A stretch of 64,000 nucleotides of DNA from Pseudomonadota bacterium (lineage in GTDB: Bacteria; Pseudomonadota; Gammaproteobacteria; Eutrophobiales; Eutrophobiaceae), in NCBI GenBank assembly GCA_013112535.1, contig JABFGI010000010.1:25115-89114 (forward strand), in the 5' to 3' direction. A program made the translations under genes and the position numbers. Under the pieces are notes generated by a model. The model was not told the DNA's origin. It ran no database searches and saw nothing but the letters and a program-made list of their open reading frames with translations. How positions within the stretch are numbered: the stretch's first letter is position 1; each line of letters starts with the position of its first letter. Below, in pieces: positions 38,078 to 49,081 of the stretch.

Positions 38078-40855
38078 ATGGAAAAAACTTACAAGCCCGA
38101 ATCAATAGAAAAGAGTTGCTACGATAATTGGGAAAAAAATAATTACTTTGCACCGAAAGGCGAAGGCGAACCCTATTGCATCATGCTACCTCCACCAAAC
38201 GTCACAGGTAGTTTGCATATGGGTCATGCATTCCAGCAAACCTTAATGGATGTGTTAACACGTTACCGCCGGATGAATAATCATGACACCTTATGGCAAT
38301 GTGGTACTGACCATGCCGGTATCGCAACACAGATGGTTGTTGAACGTCAATTACAACAAAAAGATGGTTCGACAAGACATGATCTTGGTCGGGATAAATT
38401 TATTGATGCCGTTTGGGACTGGAAAGAACATTCCGGCAATACCATCACACGCCAATCACGCCGACTCGGCACGTCAATGGACTGGAGCCGCGAACGTTTC
38501 ACCATGGATGACGGCTTATCTGAAGCTGTTAAGCAGGTTTTTGTTCAGCTATACGATGAAGGACTTATTTATCGTGGCAAACGTCTGGTTAACTGGGACC
38601 CTGTTTTACACACGGCAATTTCTGATCTTGAAGTTATCTCTGAAGAAGAGAATGGTCATCTCTGGCATATGCGTTATCCATTAAAAGAACCGATTGATGG
38701 ACTGGAATATATTGTTGTTGCAACAACACGTCCTGAAACGATGCTGGGTGATGCTGCTGTCGCTGTACATCCTGATGATGAGCGTTATAAAAACCTGATT
38801 GGCAAAGAAGTCTTGCTGCCTTTAACTGATCGAAGCCTGCCCGTCATTGCCGATGATTATGTTGATCCTGAATTTGGAACGGGTTGTGTAAAGATTACAC
38901 CGGCACATGATTTCAATGACTATGAAATGGGTGAACGTCATAACCTGGAAAAAATAAATATTTTTACCATTGATGCAGCGGTAAATGATCAAGCGCCGGA
39001 AAAATATCAGGGACTTGATCGGTATGAAGCAAGAAAACAAATCGTTGCTGAAATGGAGACGGCAGGTTTACTCGAAAAAATTGAAGATCATAAACTCATG
39101 GTGCCACGCGGTGATCGATCCCATGCCGTGGTTGAACCTTACTTAACCGACCAATGGTACGTAAAGATTCAACCATTAGCAGATCCGGCGATTAAAGCAG
39201 TAGAAAATGGTGATATTAAATTTGTTCCGGAAAACTGGAACAAAACCTATTTTGAATGGATGCGTAATATTCAGGATTGGTGTATCTCACGTCAACTATG
39301 GTGGGGGCATCGTATTCCGGCATGGTATGACGATGAAGGACACGTTTATGTCGGACATGATGAAGCTGCGGTAAGGGAAAAACATAAGCTCGGTGATATC
39401 AATCTTAAACAGGATGAAGATGTACTCGATACATGGTTCTCTTCTGCCTTATGGCCTTTCTCAACATTAGGCTGGCCGGAAAAAACACCTGAGCTTGATA
39501 AGTTTTATCCAGGCGATGTGTTAGTCACCGGCTTCGATATAATTTTCTTCTGGGTCGCGCGCATGATCATGATGGGCTTAAAGTTCATGGGCGATGTGCC
39601 ATTCAAGGAAGTTTATATTCATGGATTGGTACGCGATGGTGAAGGACAAAAAATGTCCAAGTCCAAAGGTAACGTCCTTGATCCCATTGATTTAATCGAC
39701 GGTATTGATCTGGAAGACCTTATTACTAAACGCACAACCGGTTTAATGAAACCACAAGATGCACCAAAGATTGAAAAAGCAACACGTAAACATTTTGCAG
39801 AAGGTATCGAACCGTACGGTACGGATGCATTACGTTTTACTTTTGCATCATTAGCAACGCAAGGTCGCTTTATTAATTTTGAAATCGGTCGTATACAAGG
39901 TTACCGAAATTTTTGTAATAAACTATGGAATGCGGCGCGTTATGTCATGATGAGCGCAGAATCACAAGAGATCGATATTAATAATGGTGAGAAAAAGTTT
40001 AGTTTAGCTGAACGCTGGATACTCACTCGATTGGCGGGCGCTGTTGAAGCAACGCACGAGGGCATGAAAACCTATCGTTTTGATCTTGCATCACAAGCAC
40101 TTTATGAATTCACCTGGGATGAATATTGTGACTGGTATCTGGAACTATCGAAAACAACATTGAATAATGATCAAGCCAGCGAATCTGAAAAACGCGGTAC
40201 CTTATATACATTATTAAATGTACTGGAAGTGTTACTACGTGCACTACATCCTTTTATTCCCTTTGTTACCGAAGAACTTTGGCAACGCGTTGCACCTTTA
40301 ATTAACAAACAAGGTGAAACTATCATGCTTGCAAGTTTTCCAGAGAAAAGTGAACTGGAAACGGATGATAATAGTCTGAAGCAAATTGCCTGGGTTAAAG
40401 CATTTATCATGGCGTTACGTCGCATTCGCGCTGAACGCGATATCGCACCGGGTAAAAAACTTAATGTTTTTGTCCGTGGCGGTTCAAAAGAAGAAACGCA
40501 ATGGCTCGAGGAAAACCAACATTACCTGACTAATCTGGGACGTATTGAAAAGATAAATACTGCTGAGGGTGAAATGGATGATGCGGTTATGGCACTCGCT
40601 GGAGAAATGACGCTACTTGTTCCTTTAGCAGATATCATTGATCCGGAAGCTGAGAAACAGAGAGTCACTAATGCGCTTGCAGGAAAAGAAAAAGAAAAAG
40701 CGAGTCTGGAGAATCAATTAAATAATAAAAACTTTGTTGAACGCGCACCAGAAGAAGTAGTTGAAGGTGTGAAACAAAAACTAGCTGATATACTAAACGA
40801 AATTAAAACTTACCAGGAACAACTGGAATCAATATCCAAATTGTTGAATAAATAA
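38078..40855 (+). CDS. valS: Valyl-tRNA synthetase
   Basis: 925 residues, full length. Class I motifs HMGH (in [10 protein letters not shown]) and KMSKS (in [11 protein letters not shown]), editing-domain [10 protein letters not shown], and a C-terminal coiled coil (about 860-925) are present. Shares one base with cysE (TAATG). Confidence 0.98.
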   Translation: MEKTYKPESIEKSCYDNWEKNNYFAPKGEGEPYCIMLPPPNVTGSLHMGHAFQQTLMDVLTRYRRMNNHDTLWQCGTDHAGIATQMVVERQLQQKDGSTRHDLGRDKFIDAVWDWKEHSGNTITRQSRRLGTSMDWSRERFTMDDGLSEAVKQVFVQLYDEGLIYRGKRLVNWDPVLHTAISDLEVISEEENGHLWHMRYPLKEPIDGLEYIVVATTRPETMLGDAAVAVHPDDERYKNLIGKEVLLPLTDRSLPVIADDYVDPEFGTGCVKITPAHDFNDYEMGERHNLEKINIFTIDAAVNDQAPEKYQGLDRYEARKQIVAEMETAGLLEKIEDHKLMVPRGDRSHAVVEPYLTDQWYVKIQPLADPAIKAVENGDIKFVPENWNKTYFEWMRNIQDWCISRQLWWGHRIPAWYDDEGHVYVGHDEAAVREKHKLGDINLKQDEDVLDTWFSSALWPFSTLGWPEKTPELDKFYPGDVLVTGFDIIFFWVARMIMMGLKFMGDVPFKEVYIHGLVRDGEGQKMSKSKGNVLDPIDLIDGIDLEDLITKRTTGLMKPQDAPKIEKATRKHFAEGIEPYGTDALRFTFASLATQGRFINFEIGRIQGYRNFCNKLWNAARYVMMSAESQEIDINNGEKKFSLAERWILTRLAGAVEATHEGMKTYRFDLASQALYEFTWDEYCDWYLELSKTTLNNDQASESEKRGTLYTLLNVLEVLLRALHPFIPFVTEELWQRVAPLINKQGETIMLASFPEKSELETDDNSLKQIAWVKAFIMALRRIRAERDIAPGKKLNVFVRGGSKEETQWLEENQHYLTNLGRIEKINTAEGEMDDAVMALAGEMTLLVPLADIIDPEAEKQRVTNALAGKEKEKASLENQLNNKNFVERAPEEVVEGVKQKLADILNEIKTYQEQLESISKLLNK

Positions 40856-41535
40856 TGTTAAGCACGATAAAAGAAGAAATAGAGGTCATCTTTGAACGCG
40901 ATCCTGCGGCACGATCTGTATTGGAAACGATCTTCACTTGCCCGGGTTTTCAGGCCATCCTCTTTCATCGTTTGAATCATTGGCTTTGGAAAAAGAAACT
41001 GTATCTACTAGCACGTATGACTGCTCATATTGCTCGTTTCCTGACAGGAATAGAAATCCATCCCGGTGCAGTCATTGGTAATCGTTTTTTTATTGATCAC
41101 GGTATGGGTATTGTTATTGGCGAGACAGCAGAAATTGGCAATGATGTATCTATCTATCATGGCGTTACACTTGGCGGAACAACCTGGAATAAAGGTAAGC
41201 GTCATCCTACGATTAAAGACAATGTTGTTATTGGTGCCGGTGCAAAAATTTTAGGTCCAATCACAATTTCTGAATGTGCTCGTATAGGCTGTAACTCCGT
41301 CGTTGTTAAAGACGTGCCTGCCGATGCAACAGTTGTCGGTGTGCCCGGTCATATTGTTGTGAAAAAAGATCCTTCAGATAAATCTGCAAAACGCGAAGCA
41401 ATGGCAAAGAAAATTGGTTTTGAGGCCTATGCTGAAAGTAAAGATATGTCTGACCCGGTACAAAATGCCCTGGATTCAATACTCGATCATTTGCATAAAG
41501 TTGAAAACGAGCTTGAAGAGTTAAAAAAGAAATAA
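40855..41535 (+). CDS. cysE: Serine O-acetyltransferase
   Basis: 226 residues; N-terminal helical domain, then left-handed hexapeptide-repeat barrel beginning [19 protein letters not shown]. Catalytic His in [13 protein letters not shown] and the HGVTLGG loop are intact. The C-terminus is the shorter type without the long cysteine-synthase-binding Ile tail of E. coli. Catalyses the first step of cysteine synthesis; no regulatory gene near. Confidence 0.94.
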   Translation: MLSTIKEEIEVIFERDPAARSVLETIFTCPGFQAILFHRLNHWLWKKKLYLLARMTAHIARFLTGIEIHPGAVIGNRFFIDHGMGIVIGETAEIGNDVSIYHGVTLGGTTWNKGKRHPTIKDNVVIGAGAKILGPITISECARIGCNSVVVKDVPADATVVGVPGHIVVKKDPSDKSAKREAMAKKIGFEAYAESKDMSDPVQNALDSILDHLHKVENELEELKKK

Positions 41536-41540
41536 AATTT

Positions 41541-41626
41541 GTCATACTCATGCAGACGGGTATCCAGCAAATGATTGATTAGCATAGTCACATTATCCAC
41601 TGGGTTCCCGCCAACGTGGGAACGAC
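41541..41626. repeat. Decayed extragenic palindromic repeat
   Basis: Arms of 27 bases (41541-41567 and 41600-41626) pair at about 18 positions. The pattern GTC...CGGG..CCAG / CTGGG..CCCG...GAC is that of the common dispersed gtcattcccg-type palindrome of proteobacteria. Located after cysE; may act as a weak terminator or stabiliser. Confidence 0.65.
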
Positions 41627-41650
41627 ATGATTTAGAGAGAAATAATTAAA

Positions 41651-41866
41651 ATGACTGATTTTAAAGACCCAAATATTTTTCAAATTGCATTTAGTTTATT
41701 AGCCTCTTTTTTCGGCGTACAAAATCAGGAAAACATGGATCGCGATGAACGTTATATCGAAAAGAACGGAATCAAAGTTTATATCATCATGGGGTTTTTT
41801 CTGGTTTTTTGTTTGCTGGTCACGCTTTTCGGAATTGTTAAATTAGTAATACATTTTGCAGTGTAG
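41651..41866 (+). CDS. DUF2970-family small membrane protein
   Basis: 71 residues: SLLASFFGVQNQENMDRD is the family signature, followed by one membrane helix (about 43-68). Function unknown. AGAGAGA ribosome site about 9 bases before ATG. Confidence 0.8.
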   Translation: MTDFKDPNIFQIAFSLLASFFGVQNQENMDRDERYIEKNGIKVYIIMGFFLVFCLLVTLFGIVKLVIHFAV

Positions 41867-41886
41867 ACTTACAGCATTTAAATAAA

Positions 41887-42010
41887 CTAATCACCGTCAA
41901 TTATCTCTTCCATATCGCGACGTTTATCTTGTCTTCGGCTAATTAATAAATCTATTCCTGATTCCTCATCATCATTTCTATTTTTATTCCTCGGTGGAGC
42001 CTTACCGAAT
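41887..42010 (-). pseudogene. C-terminal gene remnant cut by an IS end
   Basis: On the minus strand a frame of about 41 codons (ILFGKAPPRNKNRNDDEE..., ending RRQDKRRDMEEIIDGD) runs to a TAG at 41887 with no start. It opens directly at the IS-type terminal sequence at 42016-42053. The charged composition resembles the end of a small cytosolic protein. The rest of the gene has been lost. Confidence 0.45.
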
Positions 42011-42015
42011 AGTAT

Positions 42016-42053
42016 GAATTTAAATGGGACTAGTTTAAGGGAGGGTTACAATA
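42016..42053 (-). repeat. Solo IS end, identical to the IS3-type end at 63870-63907
   Basis: These 38 bases are the exact reverse complement of 63870-63907, where they precede an IS3-family orfA. Beyond the 38 bases the two loci diverge. The terminal TGTAACCC looks like an IS3-family tip. No transposase remains here, so this is a leftover end or a deletion product. Confidence 0.8.
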
Positions 42054-42145
42054 GCTTCGGGAGAATGTTGATTGACCAAATGAAGTACAATTGCTGCCCC
42101 GAAGAATGGAACGATTAAAACAAGATTACAAAACCTATTATATAT

Positions 42146-42520
42146 TTAAACCTCTATAACAATATCTTTCAACCACGCTTCAATATGCTCAACATCAAGT
42201 TGTTGATTGTCGAACATACCCATTATTTTTTTATAAATTTCATTCGTTTTTTGATTTAGACAATAACCATTAATTTTCAAGAATACATCCATCGCAGCAA
42301 AAGCAATTCGCTTATTGCCATCAATAAAAGGATGATTGATAGCCAATGATTCCATTAAAGCAGCGGCTTCTTGGATTATGTTTTCATAATAGCCACTTTG
42401 AGGTCGATAAAGCGCAGCTTCCAATGCTCCCAAATCCCTGATACCCGTTGCGCCTCCATAACGCTGCATCAACACAGCATGCATACCGAGCACTTCTGTC
42501 AGTGTTAAGTAGTCTCTCAT
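42146..42520 (-). CDS. Doc/Fic-family toxin
   Basis: 124 residues with the Fic core HPFIDGNKR (63-71), preceded by a glycine-rich GIRDLGALEAALYRP as in Doc (death-on-curing) proteins. Doc uses the reversed fold of Fic to phosphorylate EF-Tu; the single canonical core here has a Asp-Gly-Asn-Lys-Arg set compatible with either kinase or AMPylation chemistry. Follows its antitoxin by 10 bases. Confidence 0.88.
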   Translation of the reverse strand: MRDYLTLTEVLGMHAVLMQRYGGATGIRDLGALEAALYRPQSGYYENIIQEAAALMESLAINHPFIDGNKRIAFAAMDVFLKINGYCLNQKTNEIYKKIMGMFDNQQLDVEHIEAWLKDIVIEV

Positions 42521-42530
42521 CCTTGATAAT

Positions 42531-42758
42531 TTATTGGGCTAATTTTTCATAAAGACTGTCGAAAACTTTTAAACTTTCATCCATCGCCTCCAGAACATGT
42601 CGGCGTGATTTTCCTGTTTTTTTCTTTTCAACGAAGTCACGCAACGCTTCATCCAATACAGACTGAAGTTGCCGCCCTTCTTTTACTGCGATTTGTTTAA
42701 TATCGGCCAATAATTCTGTATCAGCCTGAGATGAAAATTTTTCTTTTATTACAGACAT
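42531..42758 (-). CDS. Antitoxin of the Doc-type pair
   Basis: 75 residues from ATG 42758 (MSVIKEKFSSQAD). QADTELLADIKQIAVKEGRQLQSVLDEALRDFVEKK has the strand-helix-helix look of a ribbon-helix-helix DNA-binding antitoxin; the C-terminal helix probably blocks the toxin. A start at 42770 would add 4 residues and cannot be excluded. Confidence 0.8.
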   Translation of the reverse strand: MSVIKEKFSSQADTELLADIKQIAVKEGRQLQSVLDEALRDFVEKKKTGKSRRHVLEAMDESLKVFDSLYEKLAQ

Positions 42759-42861
42759 ATCGACTCTCACTAAGACATCATTTTCATAAGCTTAGTCCAT
42801 CATCATGATTTATCAAGATATATCTTTATACCTTTAAATAGTTGATAAATAATACTTTTTA

Positions 42862-42879
42862 AATGAGAATCATTCCCGA
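42862..42879. promoter_or_regulatory. Fur-box-like site upstream of iscR
   Basis: AATGAGAATCATTCCCGA; in the 7-1-7 layout TGAGAAT-C-ATTCCCG agrees with the Fur consensus at 10 of 14 arm positions. Placed just upstream of the IscR-like site, it would make the suf operon iron-repressed. Confidence 0.5.
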
Positions 42880-42896
42880 CTAAACTAATCAACTAT

Positions 42897-42921
42897 TTAC
42901 TTGACTAAATTACTAGGCTAT
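42897..42921 (+). promoter_or_regulatory. IscR type-1-like operator overlapping the suf promoter
   Basis: Fits the 25-base type 1 IscR motif (ATASYYGACTRWWWYAGTCRRSTAT) at about 21 of 25 positions, with GACT intact and the second half CTAG in place of AGTC. It contains a possible -35 (TTGACT at 42901). Implies [2Fe-2S]-IscR represses this operon, as at the E. coli isc locus. Confidence 0.6.
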
Positions 42922-42966
42922 GTGAATCTTGCCGCCCCGCTTTAGGGAATTTTGAGAGAAACGACG

Positions 42967-43431
42967 ATGAAAATGACAACTAAAGGCCGATATGCGGTAA
43001 CCGCAATGCTGGATTTGGCGCTTCATGATGGCGACGGACCGGTTAACTTGTCTGAAATATCTCATCGTCAGGATATCTCCCTGACTTATCTGGAACAATT
43101 GTTCGGTAAGTTAAGACGACACGGATTAATAGAAAGCGCACGTGGCCCGGGTGGTGGTTATCGATTAGCAATGACTCCGGATGAAATCAGTATTGCCAAA
43201 GTCCTTTATTCAGTAGACGAACCTGTTGATATTACTCGTTGCGGCGGTAAACAAAATTGCCAGAACGACGAACGGTGTTTAACGCATGATTTATGGATGG
43301 AACTGAACCGTCACGTTTCTGATTTTTTAAATGGTGTAATGCTAGGCGATCTAATCCAACGAAATAATGTTAAGCAAGTTGCAGCGCGACAGGATCTTAA
43401 CCTGATGCAACTACTCCAACAGAAACAGTAA
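42967..43431 (+). CDS. iscR: Iron-sulfur cluster regulator IscR (Rrf2 family)
   Basis: 154 residues from ATG 42967, with a GAGAG ribosome site. Winged HTH (MTTKGRYAVTAMLDLALHD; YLEQLFGKLRRHGLIES) and the cluster ligands Cys92, Cys98 and Cys104 in the same register as E. coli. First gene of the suf operon. It likely binds the site at 42897. Confidence 0.95.
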   Translation: MKMTTKGRYAVTAMLDLALHDGDGPVNLSEISHRQDISLTYLEQLFGKLRRHGLIESARGPGGGYRLAMTPDEISIAKVLYSVDEPVDITRCGGKQNCQNDERCLTHDLWMELNRHVSDFLNGVMLGDLIQRNNVKQVAARQDLNLMQLLQQKQ

Positions 43432-43436
43432 ATATT

Positions 43437-43790
43437 ATGACTAACGAAACAATAATTAATCTGACCGACAGTGCAAAACAGCATGTACTGAAAGTTCTCG
43501 AGAAAGACGAGAAGGGTATTGGCTTGCGTATCGGTGTTAAAACGACGGGTTGCTCCGGCTATCAATATGTTATCGAAACAGCGAAAGAGATTAATAACGA
43601 AGATAAACAGATTGAGTCGAATGGCATCAAAATTATTATTGATGAACAAAGTTTACATTATCTTGCTGGTACCGAACTTGATTTTACTCGTGAAGGTTTG
43701 AACTCGGGTTTTAAATTCAAGAATCCAAATGTACAAGAGTCATGTGGTTGCGGCGAAAGCTTTAGCCTGAAAGAAGAAGTGGAGAGTTGA
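43437..43790 (+). CDS. sufA: A-type Fe-S carrier (SufA/IscA)
   Basis: 117 residues with the three conserved cysteines: one in [10 protein letters not shown] and two in the C-terminal SCGCGESF. The HesB/IscA fold. Begins 5 bases after iscR. Confidence 0.93.
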   Translation: MTNETIINLTDSAKQHVLKVLEKDEKGIGLRIGVKTTGCSGYQYVIETAKEINNEDKQIESNGIKIIIDEQSLHYLAGTELDFTREGLNSGFKFKNPNVQESCGCGESFSLKEEVES

Positions 43791-43792
43791 GT

Positions 43793-45241
43793 ATGTCTAC
43801 TAACAGCGAAAAGATGGAAGATCTGGTTGGCAAAGACTATGAACATGGCTTTGTCACCGACATAGATTCCGATACTGTCGCACCGGGTTTAAACGAAGAA
43901 GTCATAACCTTTATTTCAAAAAAGAAAGAAGAACCGGAATGGTTACTCGAATGGCGATTAAAAGCCTATCGCCACTGGTTAACAATGGAAGACCCAACCT
44001 GGGCACATTTAGATATTGAACATATTGATTATCAGGCTATCTCTTATTACTCAGCGCCTAAGAAAAAAGAAGATGGACCACAAAGTCTGGATGAAGTCGA
44101 TCCAAAATTATTAGAAACCTATGAAAAATTAGGTATTCCTCTTCAAGAACAAAAATTTTTAGCTGGCGTTGCCGTTGATGCTGTTTTCGATAGTGTCTCT
44201 GTTGCAACAACCTTTAAAGGCAAACTTGCCGATGCCGGTGTTATCTTCTGTTCTTTTTCAGAAGCAGTTAAAGATCATCCTGAACTTGTAAAAAAATATT
44301 TAGGTTCTGTTGTCCCTGCTGCAGATAACTTTTTCGCGGCGTTAAATTCAGCCGTGTTTACTGATGGTTCATTTGTTTATATTCCTAAAGGCGTGCGTTG
44401 CCCGATGGAATTATCAACATACTTTAGAATTAATGCTTCTAATACCGGACAATTCGAACGCACATTAATTGTTGCTGATGAAGCAAGCCATGTCAGTTAT
44501 CTTGAAGGATGTACGGCACCAATGCGCGATGAAAATCAATTACACGCTGCGGTTGTTGAGTTGGTTGCTCTTGAAGATGCAGAAATAAAATATTCAACCG
44601 TTCAGAACTGGTATCCCGGCGATGAAAATGGTGTGGGCGGTATTTATAACTTTGTTACCAAACGTGCGGATTGTCGCGGTGATAATTCAAAAGTGTCATG
44701 GACACAGGTTGAAACCGGATCAGCCATTACCTGGAAATATCCAAGTTGTATTTTAAAAGGTGATAACTCGGTCGGTGAATTTTATTCTGTTGCTGTGACA
44801 AATAATTATCAGCAGGCAGATACGGGTACCAAGATGATTCACCTTGGTAAGAACACCAGGAGCACGATCATATCGAAAGGTATTTCTGCTAAAAAGGCAC
44901 AACAGTCTTATCGAGGACTGGTAAAAGTCAGCAAGAGTGCTGATAACGCCAGAAACTATACCCAATGTGATTCTTTATTAATGGGCGATCAATGTGGTGC
45001 GCATACCTTCCCTTATATAGAAGCGAAAAACTCAAGTGCAAAAGTTGAACATGAAGCAACAACATCCAAGATTGGTGATGATCAATTGTTTTATTGTTTG
45101 CAACGCGGCATTAAGGAAGAAGATGCCGTCAACATGATTGTTAACGGTTTCTGCAAAGAAGTGTTTAAAGAATTACCAATGGAGTTTGCTGTTGAAGCGC
45201 AGAAATTATTAGGCATTACGCTTGAAGGCGCGGTTGGTTAA
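43793..45241 (+). CDS. sufB: Fe-S scaffold subunit SufB
   Basis: 482 residues from ATG 43793; GGAGAG ribosome site lies 6 bases upstream, so the TTG at 43787 is not needed. Beta-helix core; [34 protein letters not shown] and the C-terminal [20 protein letters not shown] are SufB signatures. Assembles clusters with SufC and SufD. Confidence 0.97.
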   Translation: MSTNSEKMEDLVGKDYEHGFVTDIDSDTVAPGLNEEVITFISKKKEEPEWLLEWRLKAYRHWLTMEDPTWAHLDIEHIDYQAISYYSAPKKKEDGPQSLDEVDPKLLETYEKLGIPLQEQKFLAGVAVDAVFDSVSVATTFKGKLADAGVIFCSFSEAVKDHPELVKKYLGSVVPAADNFFAALNSAVFTDGSFVYIPKGVRCPMELSTYFRINASNTGQFERTLIVADEASHVSYLEGCTAPMRDENQLHAAVVELVALEDAEIKYSTVQNWYPGDENGVGGIYNFVTKRADCRGDNSKVSWTQVETGSAITWKYPSCILKGDNSVGEFYSVAVTNNYQQADTGTKMIHLGKNTRSTIISKGISAKKAQQSYRGLVKVSKSADNARNYTQCDSLLMGDQCGAHTFPYIEAKNSSAKVEHEATTSKIGDDQLFYCLQRGIKEEDAVNMIVNGFCKEVFKELPMEFAVEAQKLLGITLEGAVG

Positions 45242-45268
45242 ACAAAGAATTTTATTTAGGAAAAGACG

Positions 45269-46021
45269 ATGCTAGATATAAAAGAGTTACATGCAAAGGT
45301 TGAAGACAAAGAAATACTAAAAGGTCTCAATCTCAATATTAAAGCGGGCGAAGTACATGCCATCATGGGACCGAACGGTTCTGGCAAAAGTACATTGGCC
45401 AATGTTCTTGCAGGCAGGAATGGTTACGAAGTCACCAAAGGCAGTATTGAGTATGATGGCAAAGATTTGCTTGAACTCGAACCTGAAGAACGTGCATGGG
45501 CGGGCGTCTTCCTGGCATTTCAATATCCGGTAGAAATACCCGGTGTAAATAATGTTTATTTATTAAAGGCCGCGGTTAACGCCATACGTAAAAATCGTGG
45601 TGAGCAGGAACTGGATGCGGTTGAATTTCTGGCTTTGGTTAAAGAAAAAATGAAACTGGTTAAAATGAAGGAAGATTTGCTTAATCGTGCTGTTAATGAA
45701 GGTTTCTCTGGTGGCGAAAAAAAACGTAATGAAATTTTTCAAATGGCGGTACTTGAACCTAAGTTAGCTATTCTTGATGAAACCGACTCGGGTCTCGATA
45801 TCGATGCATTAAAAATTGTTTCTGAAGGCGTTAACAGTTTACGTAGCCCGGAACGTTCTATTATTTTAGTAACACACTACCAACGTTTACTTGATTACAT
45901 TAAACCCGATCATGTTCATGTTTTAAGTAACGGCAAAATTATTAAATCTGGCGGGCCTGAGCTTGCACTCGAACTTGAAGAAAAAGGTTACGACTGGATC
46001 GTAGAGACTGAAGCAGCATAA
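45269..46021 (+). CDS. sufC: Fe-S assembly ATPase SufC
   Basis: 250-residue ABC ATPase: Walker [10 protein letters not shown], the Q-loop region FQYPVEIPG, signature SGGEKKR, and Walker [12 protein letters not shown]. Cytosolic, works on SufBD. Its stop and the sufD start share one base. Confidence 0.98.
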   Translation: MLDIKELHAKVEDKEILKGLNLNIKAGEVHAIMGPNGSGKSTLANVLAGRNGYEVTKGSIEYDGKDLLELEPEERAWAGVFLAFQYPVEIPGVNNVYLLKAAVNAIRKNRGEQELDAVEFLALVKEKMKLVKMKEDLLNRAVNEGFSGGEKKRNEIFQMAVLEPKLAILDETDSGLDIDALKIVSEGVNSLRSPERSIILVTHYQRLLDYIKPDHVHVLSNGKIIKSGGPELALELEEKGYDWIVETEAA

Positions 46022-47367
46022 TGAATACTGACATTCAAAATTACCTCAATGACTTTGAGCAGCTAGGCAACGACATTAAAACCGATTGGTTTTCTAAACA
46101 ACGTCTGTCAGCGCTAAGTCTTTTTAAAGAAACCGGTTTCCCAAGTTCTCGTCAAGAGAACTGGAAGTACACCAACACGCGCCCCATCGCCAAAGAAACT
46201 TTTTCTAATACAAGCACCAGGCAATCTGTATCAATCAGCGCAGAAGAAATTGATGCGGTTCGTTTTCAGGATCTTGATTGTTACGAATTAGTTTTTATTA
46301 ATGGTGTGTATTCTAGAGAACATTCCCGTATTGATGGATTAGCTAAAGGTACGGTTATCGATAACATGGCCGATGCACTTGCAAAGGATAATTCCAAAAA
46401 TAATGAAATACTAAAAAAACACCTGGCACAATACGCAGATAATAAAGTGAGCCCGTTTACAGCATTAAATACCGCGTTTATCCAACATGGCACTTATATC
46501 AATGTGCCGAAGAATACGGTTATCGAAAAACCAATCAATATTTTATATTTATCAAAAGAGTCTGCTAAACCTTTCGCTGCTCACCCAAGAAACTTAATCG
46601 TAATGGGTGAACACTCAGAAGCGACACTAATAGAAAATTATATCGGTCTTGATGATGCAAATTATTTTACCAATGCCGTTACCGAAGTTTCATTAGCGCC
46701 TTCGGCAATAATGAAACATTATAAAATTCAACAGGAAAGTTTAAATGCGTATCACATTGGTAATTTAAATGTGATGCAAGATAAAGATAGTCGTTTTGAA
46801 TCAAACTCAATTTCTTTGGGTGGGTCATTAGTTCGTAATGACATACATGGACAACTTGATGCTGAAGGCGCAAGTATTGTTATGAATGGTTTATACATGA
46901 CGAATGACAAACAGCATGTTGATAACCACACTCGTGTCGATCATTTAAAACCCAACACGCACAGTTCGGAAAACTATCGTGGCGTATTGAATGGCAAGAG
47001 TCGCGCTGTTTTTAATGGCAAGGTTGTCGTGCATCCACAGGCACAAAAAATTGAAGCACATCAAAACAACGCTAATTTATTGTTGTCAGATAATGCCGAG
47101 ATCGACACCAAACCTGAACTGGAAATTTATGCTGATGACGTTAAATGTAGTCATGGCGCAACTGCTGGTCAACTGGATCAAGATATGTTGTTCTATCTGC
47201 GTTCACGCGCGATTGACGAAGGAACGGCACGCAGTCTTCTAACCTATGCTTTTGCAGATGAAGTGCTTAAAGACATTAGTTTTACACCGGTAAAAAACCG
47301 TCTTGAATATTTAATCGTCGGGCAATTACCTGATGCTAAATTAATTCGTGAGTTTACAAATGAATAA
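46021..47367 (+). CDS. sufD: Fe-S assembly protein SufD
   Basis: 448 residues; N-terminal RQENWKYTNTRP, beta-helix core, and C-terminal KCSHGATAGQLDQDMLFYLRSRA, with the conserved His near the SufB interface. Overlaps sufS by 8 bases from its preferred start. Confidence 0.96.
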   Translation: MNTDIQNYLNDFEQLGNDIKTDWFSKQRLSALSLFKETGFPSSRQENWKYTNTRPIAKETFSNTSTRQSVSISAEEIDAVRFQDLDCYELVFINGVYSREHSRIDGLAKGTVIDNMADALAKDNSKNNEILKKHLAQYADNKVSPFTALNTAFIQHGTYINVPKNTVIEKPINILYLSKESAKPFAAHPRNLIVMGEHSEATLIENYIGLDDANYFTNAVTEVSLAPSAIMKHYKIQQESLNAYHIGNLNVMQDKDSRFESNSISLGGSLVRNDIHGQLDAEGASIVMNGLYMTNDKQHVDNHTRVDHLKPNTHSSENYRGVLNGKSRAVFNGKVVVHPQAQKIEAHQNNANLLLSDNAEIDTKPELEIYADDVKCSHGATAGQLDQDMLFYLRSRAIDEGTARSLLTYAFADEVLKDISFTPVKNRLEYLIVGQLPDAKLIREFTNE

Positions 47368-48616
47368 TCAAAATACTGCTGCAAAATTAAATGCTTCAAC
47401 ATTTGACGTTGAAAAGATTCGTGCAGATTTTCCAATCTTGCAACAACACGTTAATGGAAAACCTCTGGTTTATCTTGATAACGCTGCAACTGCACAAAAA
47501 CCAAAACAGGTTATTGAAACGCTGGACACATACTATCGAGAATATAATTCAAACATTCATCGAGGTGTTCATACACTAAGTCAAAAAGCGACGGATGCTT
47601 ATGAGTCTGCACGCGAGAAAGTCAAGACGTTTCTTAACGCGAATTCATCAAAAGAAATTATTTTTACACGTGGCGCTACTGAGGCTATAAACCTTGTTGC
47701 TCAAAGTTTTGGTCGAGACACCATTAGTGTTGGTGATGAAATTATTATCACTGAGCTGGAACACCATTCGAATATCGTTCCATGGCAATTACTTTGTGAA
47801 CAAACCGGCGCGACACTCCGTTATATTCCAATTAATGATGCTGGAGAATTAATTCTCGAAGAATATGAAAAATTGCTCAACAAAAAAACAAGCATCGTTG
47901 CTGTTGGTCACATTTCTAATGCACTTGGCACGATTAACCCGATTAAAACAATTATAGATAAGGCACATGCAGTTGGTGCAAAAGTCCTGATTGACGGTGC
48001 ACAAGCCGTCCCTCATACAAAAGCTGATGTTCAGGAACTCGATTGTGACTTTTATGTTTTCTCTGGACATAAATTATTTGGACCAACCGGTATCGGTGTG
48101 CTTTACGGTAAAGAAGCATTATTAGATGCAATGCCACCTTATCAAGGTGGCGGTGACATGATTCAAACTGTATCGATGACGAAATCAACATTCAATGCGT
48201 TACCGCATAAATTCGAAGCGGGCACACCACATATCGCTGGAGTCATTGGTTTAGGTGCAGCAATCGATTACGTTAATGCAATCGATATTGACGTGACTGC
48301 GCAATATGAAAATGAATTACTTGACTATGCCAATGAACAAGCCGCTCAAATTACGGATTTAAACTTTGTCGGTACTGCGCAAAATAAAACCAGCATACTT
48401 TCGTTTACGCTCGGCAGAATTCATCCGCATGATATTGGCACTATTCTCGATGGCGAGGGTGTTGCAATTCGTGCTGGCCACCACTGTGCCATGCCCGTGA
48501 TGGAACGGTTTGAAATCCCAGCGACTGCCAGAGCCTCTTTTGCTTTTTATAACACACGTGAAGAAGTGGATGCATTAATACAGGCTATCGATAAATGTAT
48601 AATGGTCTTCGGATAA
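47360..48616 (+). CDS. sufS: Cysteine desulfurase SufS
   Basis: 418 residues from ATG 47360 (start at 47348 would run further into sufD). PLP Lys in FSGHKLFGPTGIGVL, substrate His in ITELEHHSNIVPW, and the active Cys in IRAGHHCAMPVM. Supplies sulfur to SufU/SufBCD. Confidence 0.97.
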   Translation: MNNQNTAAKLNASTFDVEKIRADFPILQQHVNGKPLVYLDNAATAQKPKQVIETLDTYYREYNSNIHRGVHTLSQKATDAYESAREKVKTFLNANSSKEIIFTRGATEAINLVAQSFGRDTISVGDEIIITELEHHSNIVPWQLLCEQTGATLRYIPINDAGELILEEYEKLLNKKTSIVAVGHISNALGTINPIKTIIDKAHAVGAKVLIDGAQAVPHTKADVQELDCDFYVFSGHKLFGPTGIGVLYGKEALLDAMPPYQGGGDMIQTVSMTKSTFNALPHKFEAGTPHIAGVIGLGAAIDYVNAIDIDVTAQYENELLDYANEQAAQITDLNFVGTAQNKTSILSFTLGRIHPHDIGTILDGEGVAIRAGHHCAMPVMERFEIPATARASFAFYNTREEVDALIQAIDKCIMVFG

Positions 48617-48625
48617 GGTGAGTTA

Positions 48626-49072
48626 ATGTTTGATATTAAAGATCTCTATCAGGAAGTCATTGTTGATCACAATCGTAGCCCGCGTAACTTTGGCAAGCTT
48701 GATGATGCCAATAAAACGCTTGAAGGCTTTAATCCACTTTGTGGAGATAAACTCACATTATATTTAAAGACTGAAGATGACACTATTAAAGACATCAGCT
48801 TTGATGGTTCAGGCTGTGCTATATCAGTCGCTTCAGCATCATTAATGACTGAGGCAATGAAAGGCAAGTCTATGCAGGAAGCTGAAAAACTTTTTAATGA
48901 GTTTCATGATTTAATTACCACTGATAAGGAAGCAGATTTAGAAGAACTTGGAAAGTTAGCTGCTTTAGCTGGAGTAAAAGCTTATCCAGCAAGAGTTAAA
49001 TGCGCTTCACTATGTTGGCATACCCTGCATTCCGTAATAGAAGGTGGTACGTCACCAGTACACACAGAATAA
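48626..49072 (+). CDS. sufU: SufU-type Zn sulfurtransferase/scaffold
   Basis: 148 residues of the NifU/IscU N-terminal fold with ligand cysteines in NPLCGDKL, GSGCAISVASASLM and VKCASLCW. The 18-residue insertion relative to IscU that defines SufU is present around 85-105. In this operon it replaces SufE as SufS partner. Confidence 0.93.
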   Translation: MFDIKDLYQEVIVDHNRSPRNFGKLDDANKTLEGFNPLCGDKLTLYLKTEDDTIKDISFDGSGCAISVASASLMTEAMKGKSMQEAEKLFNEFHDLITTDKEADLEELGKLAALAGVKAYPARVKCASLCWHTLHSVIEGGTSPVHTE

Positions 49073-49081
49073 GAGTTTATT

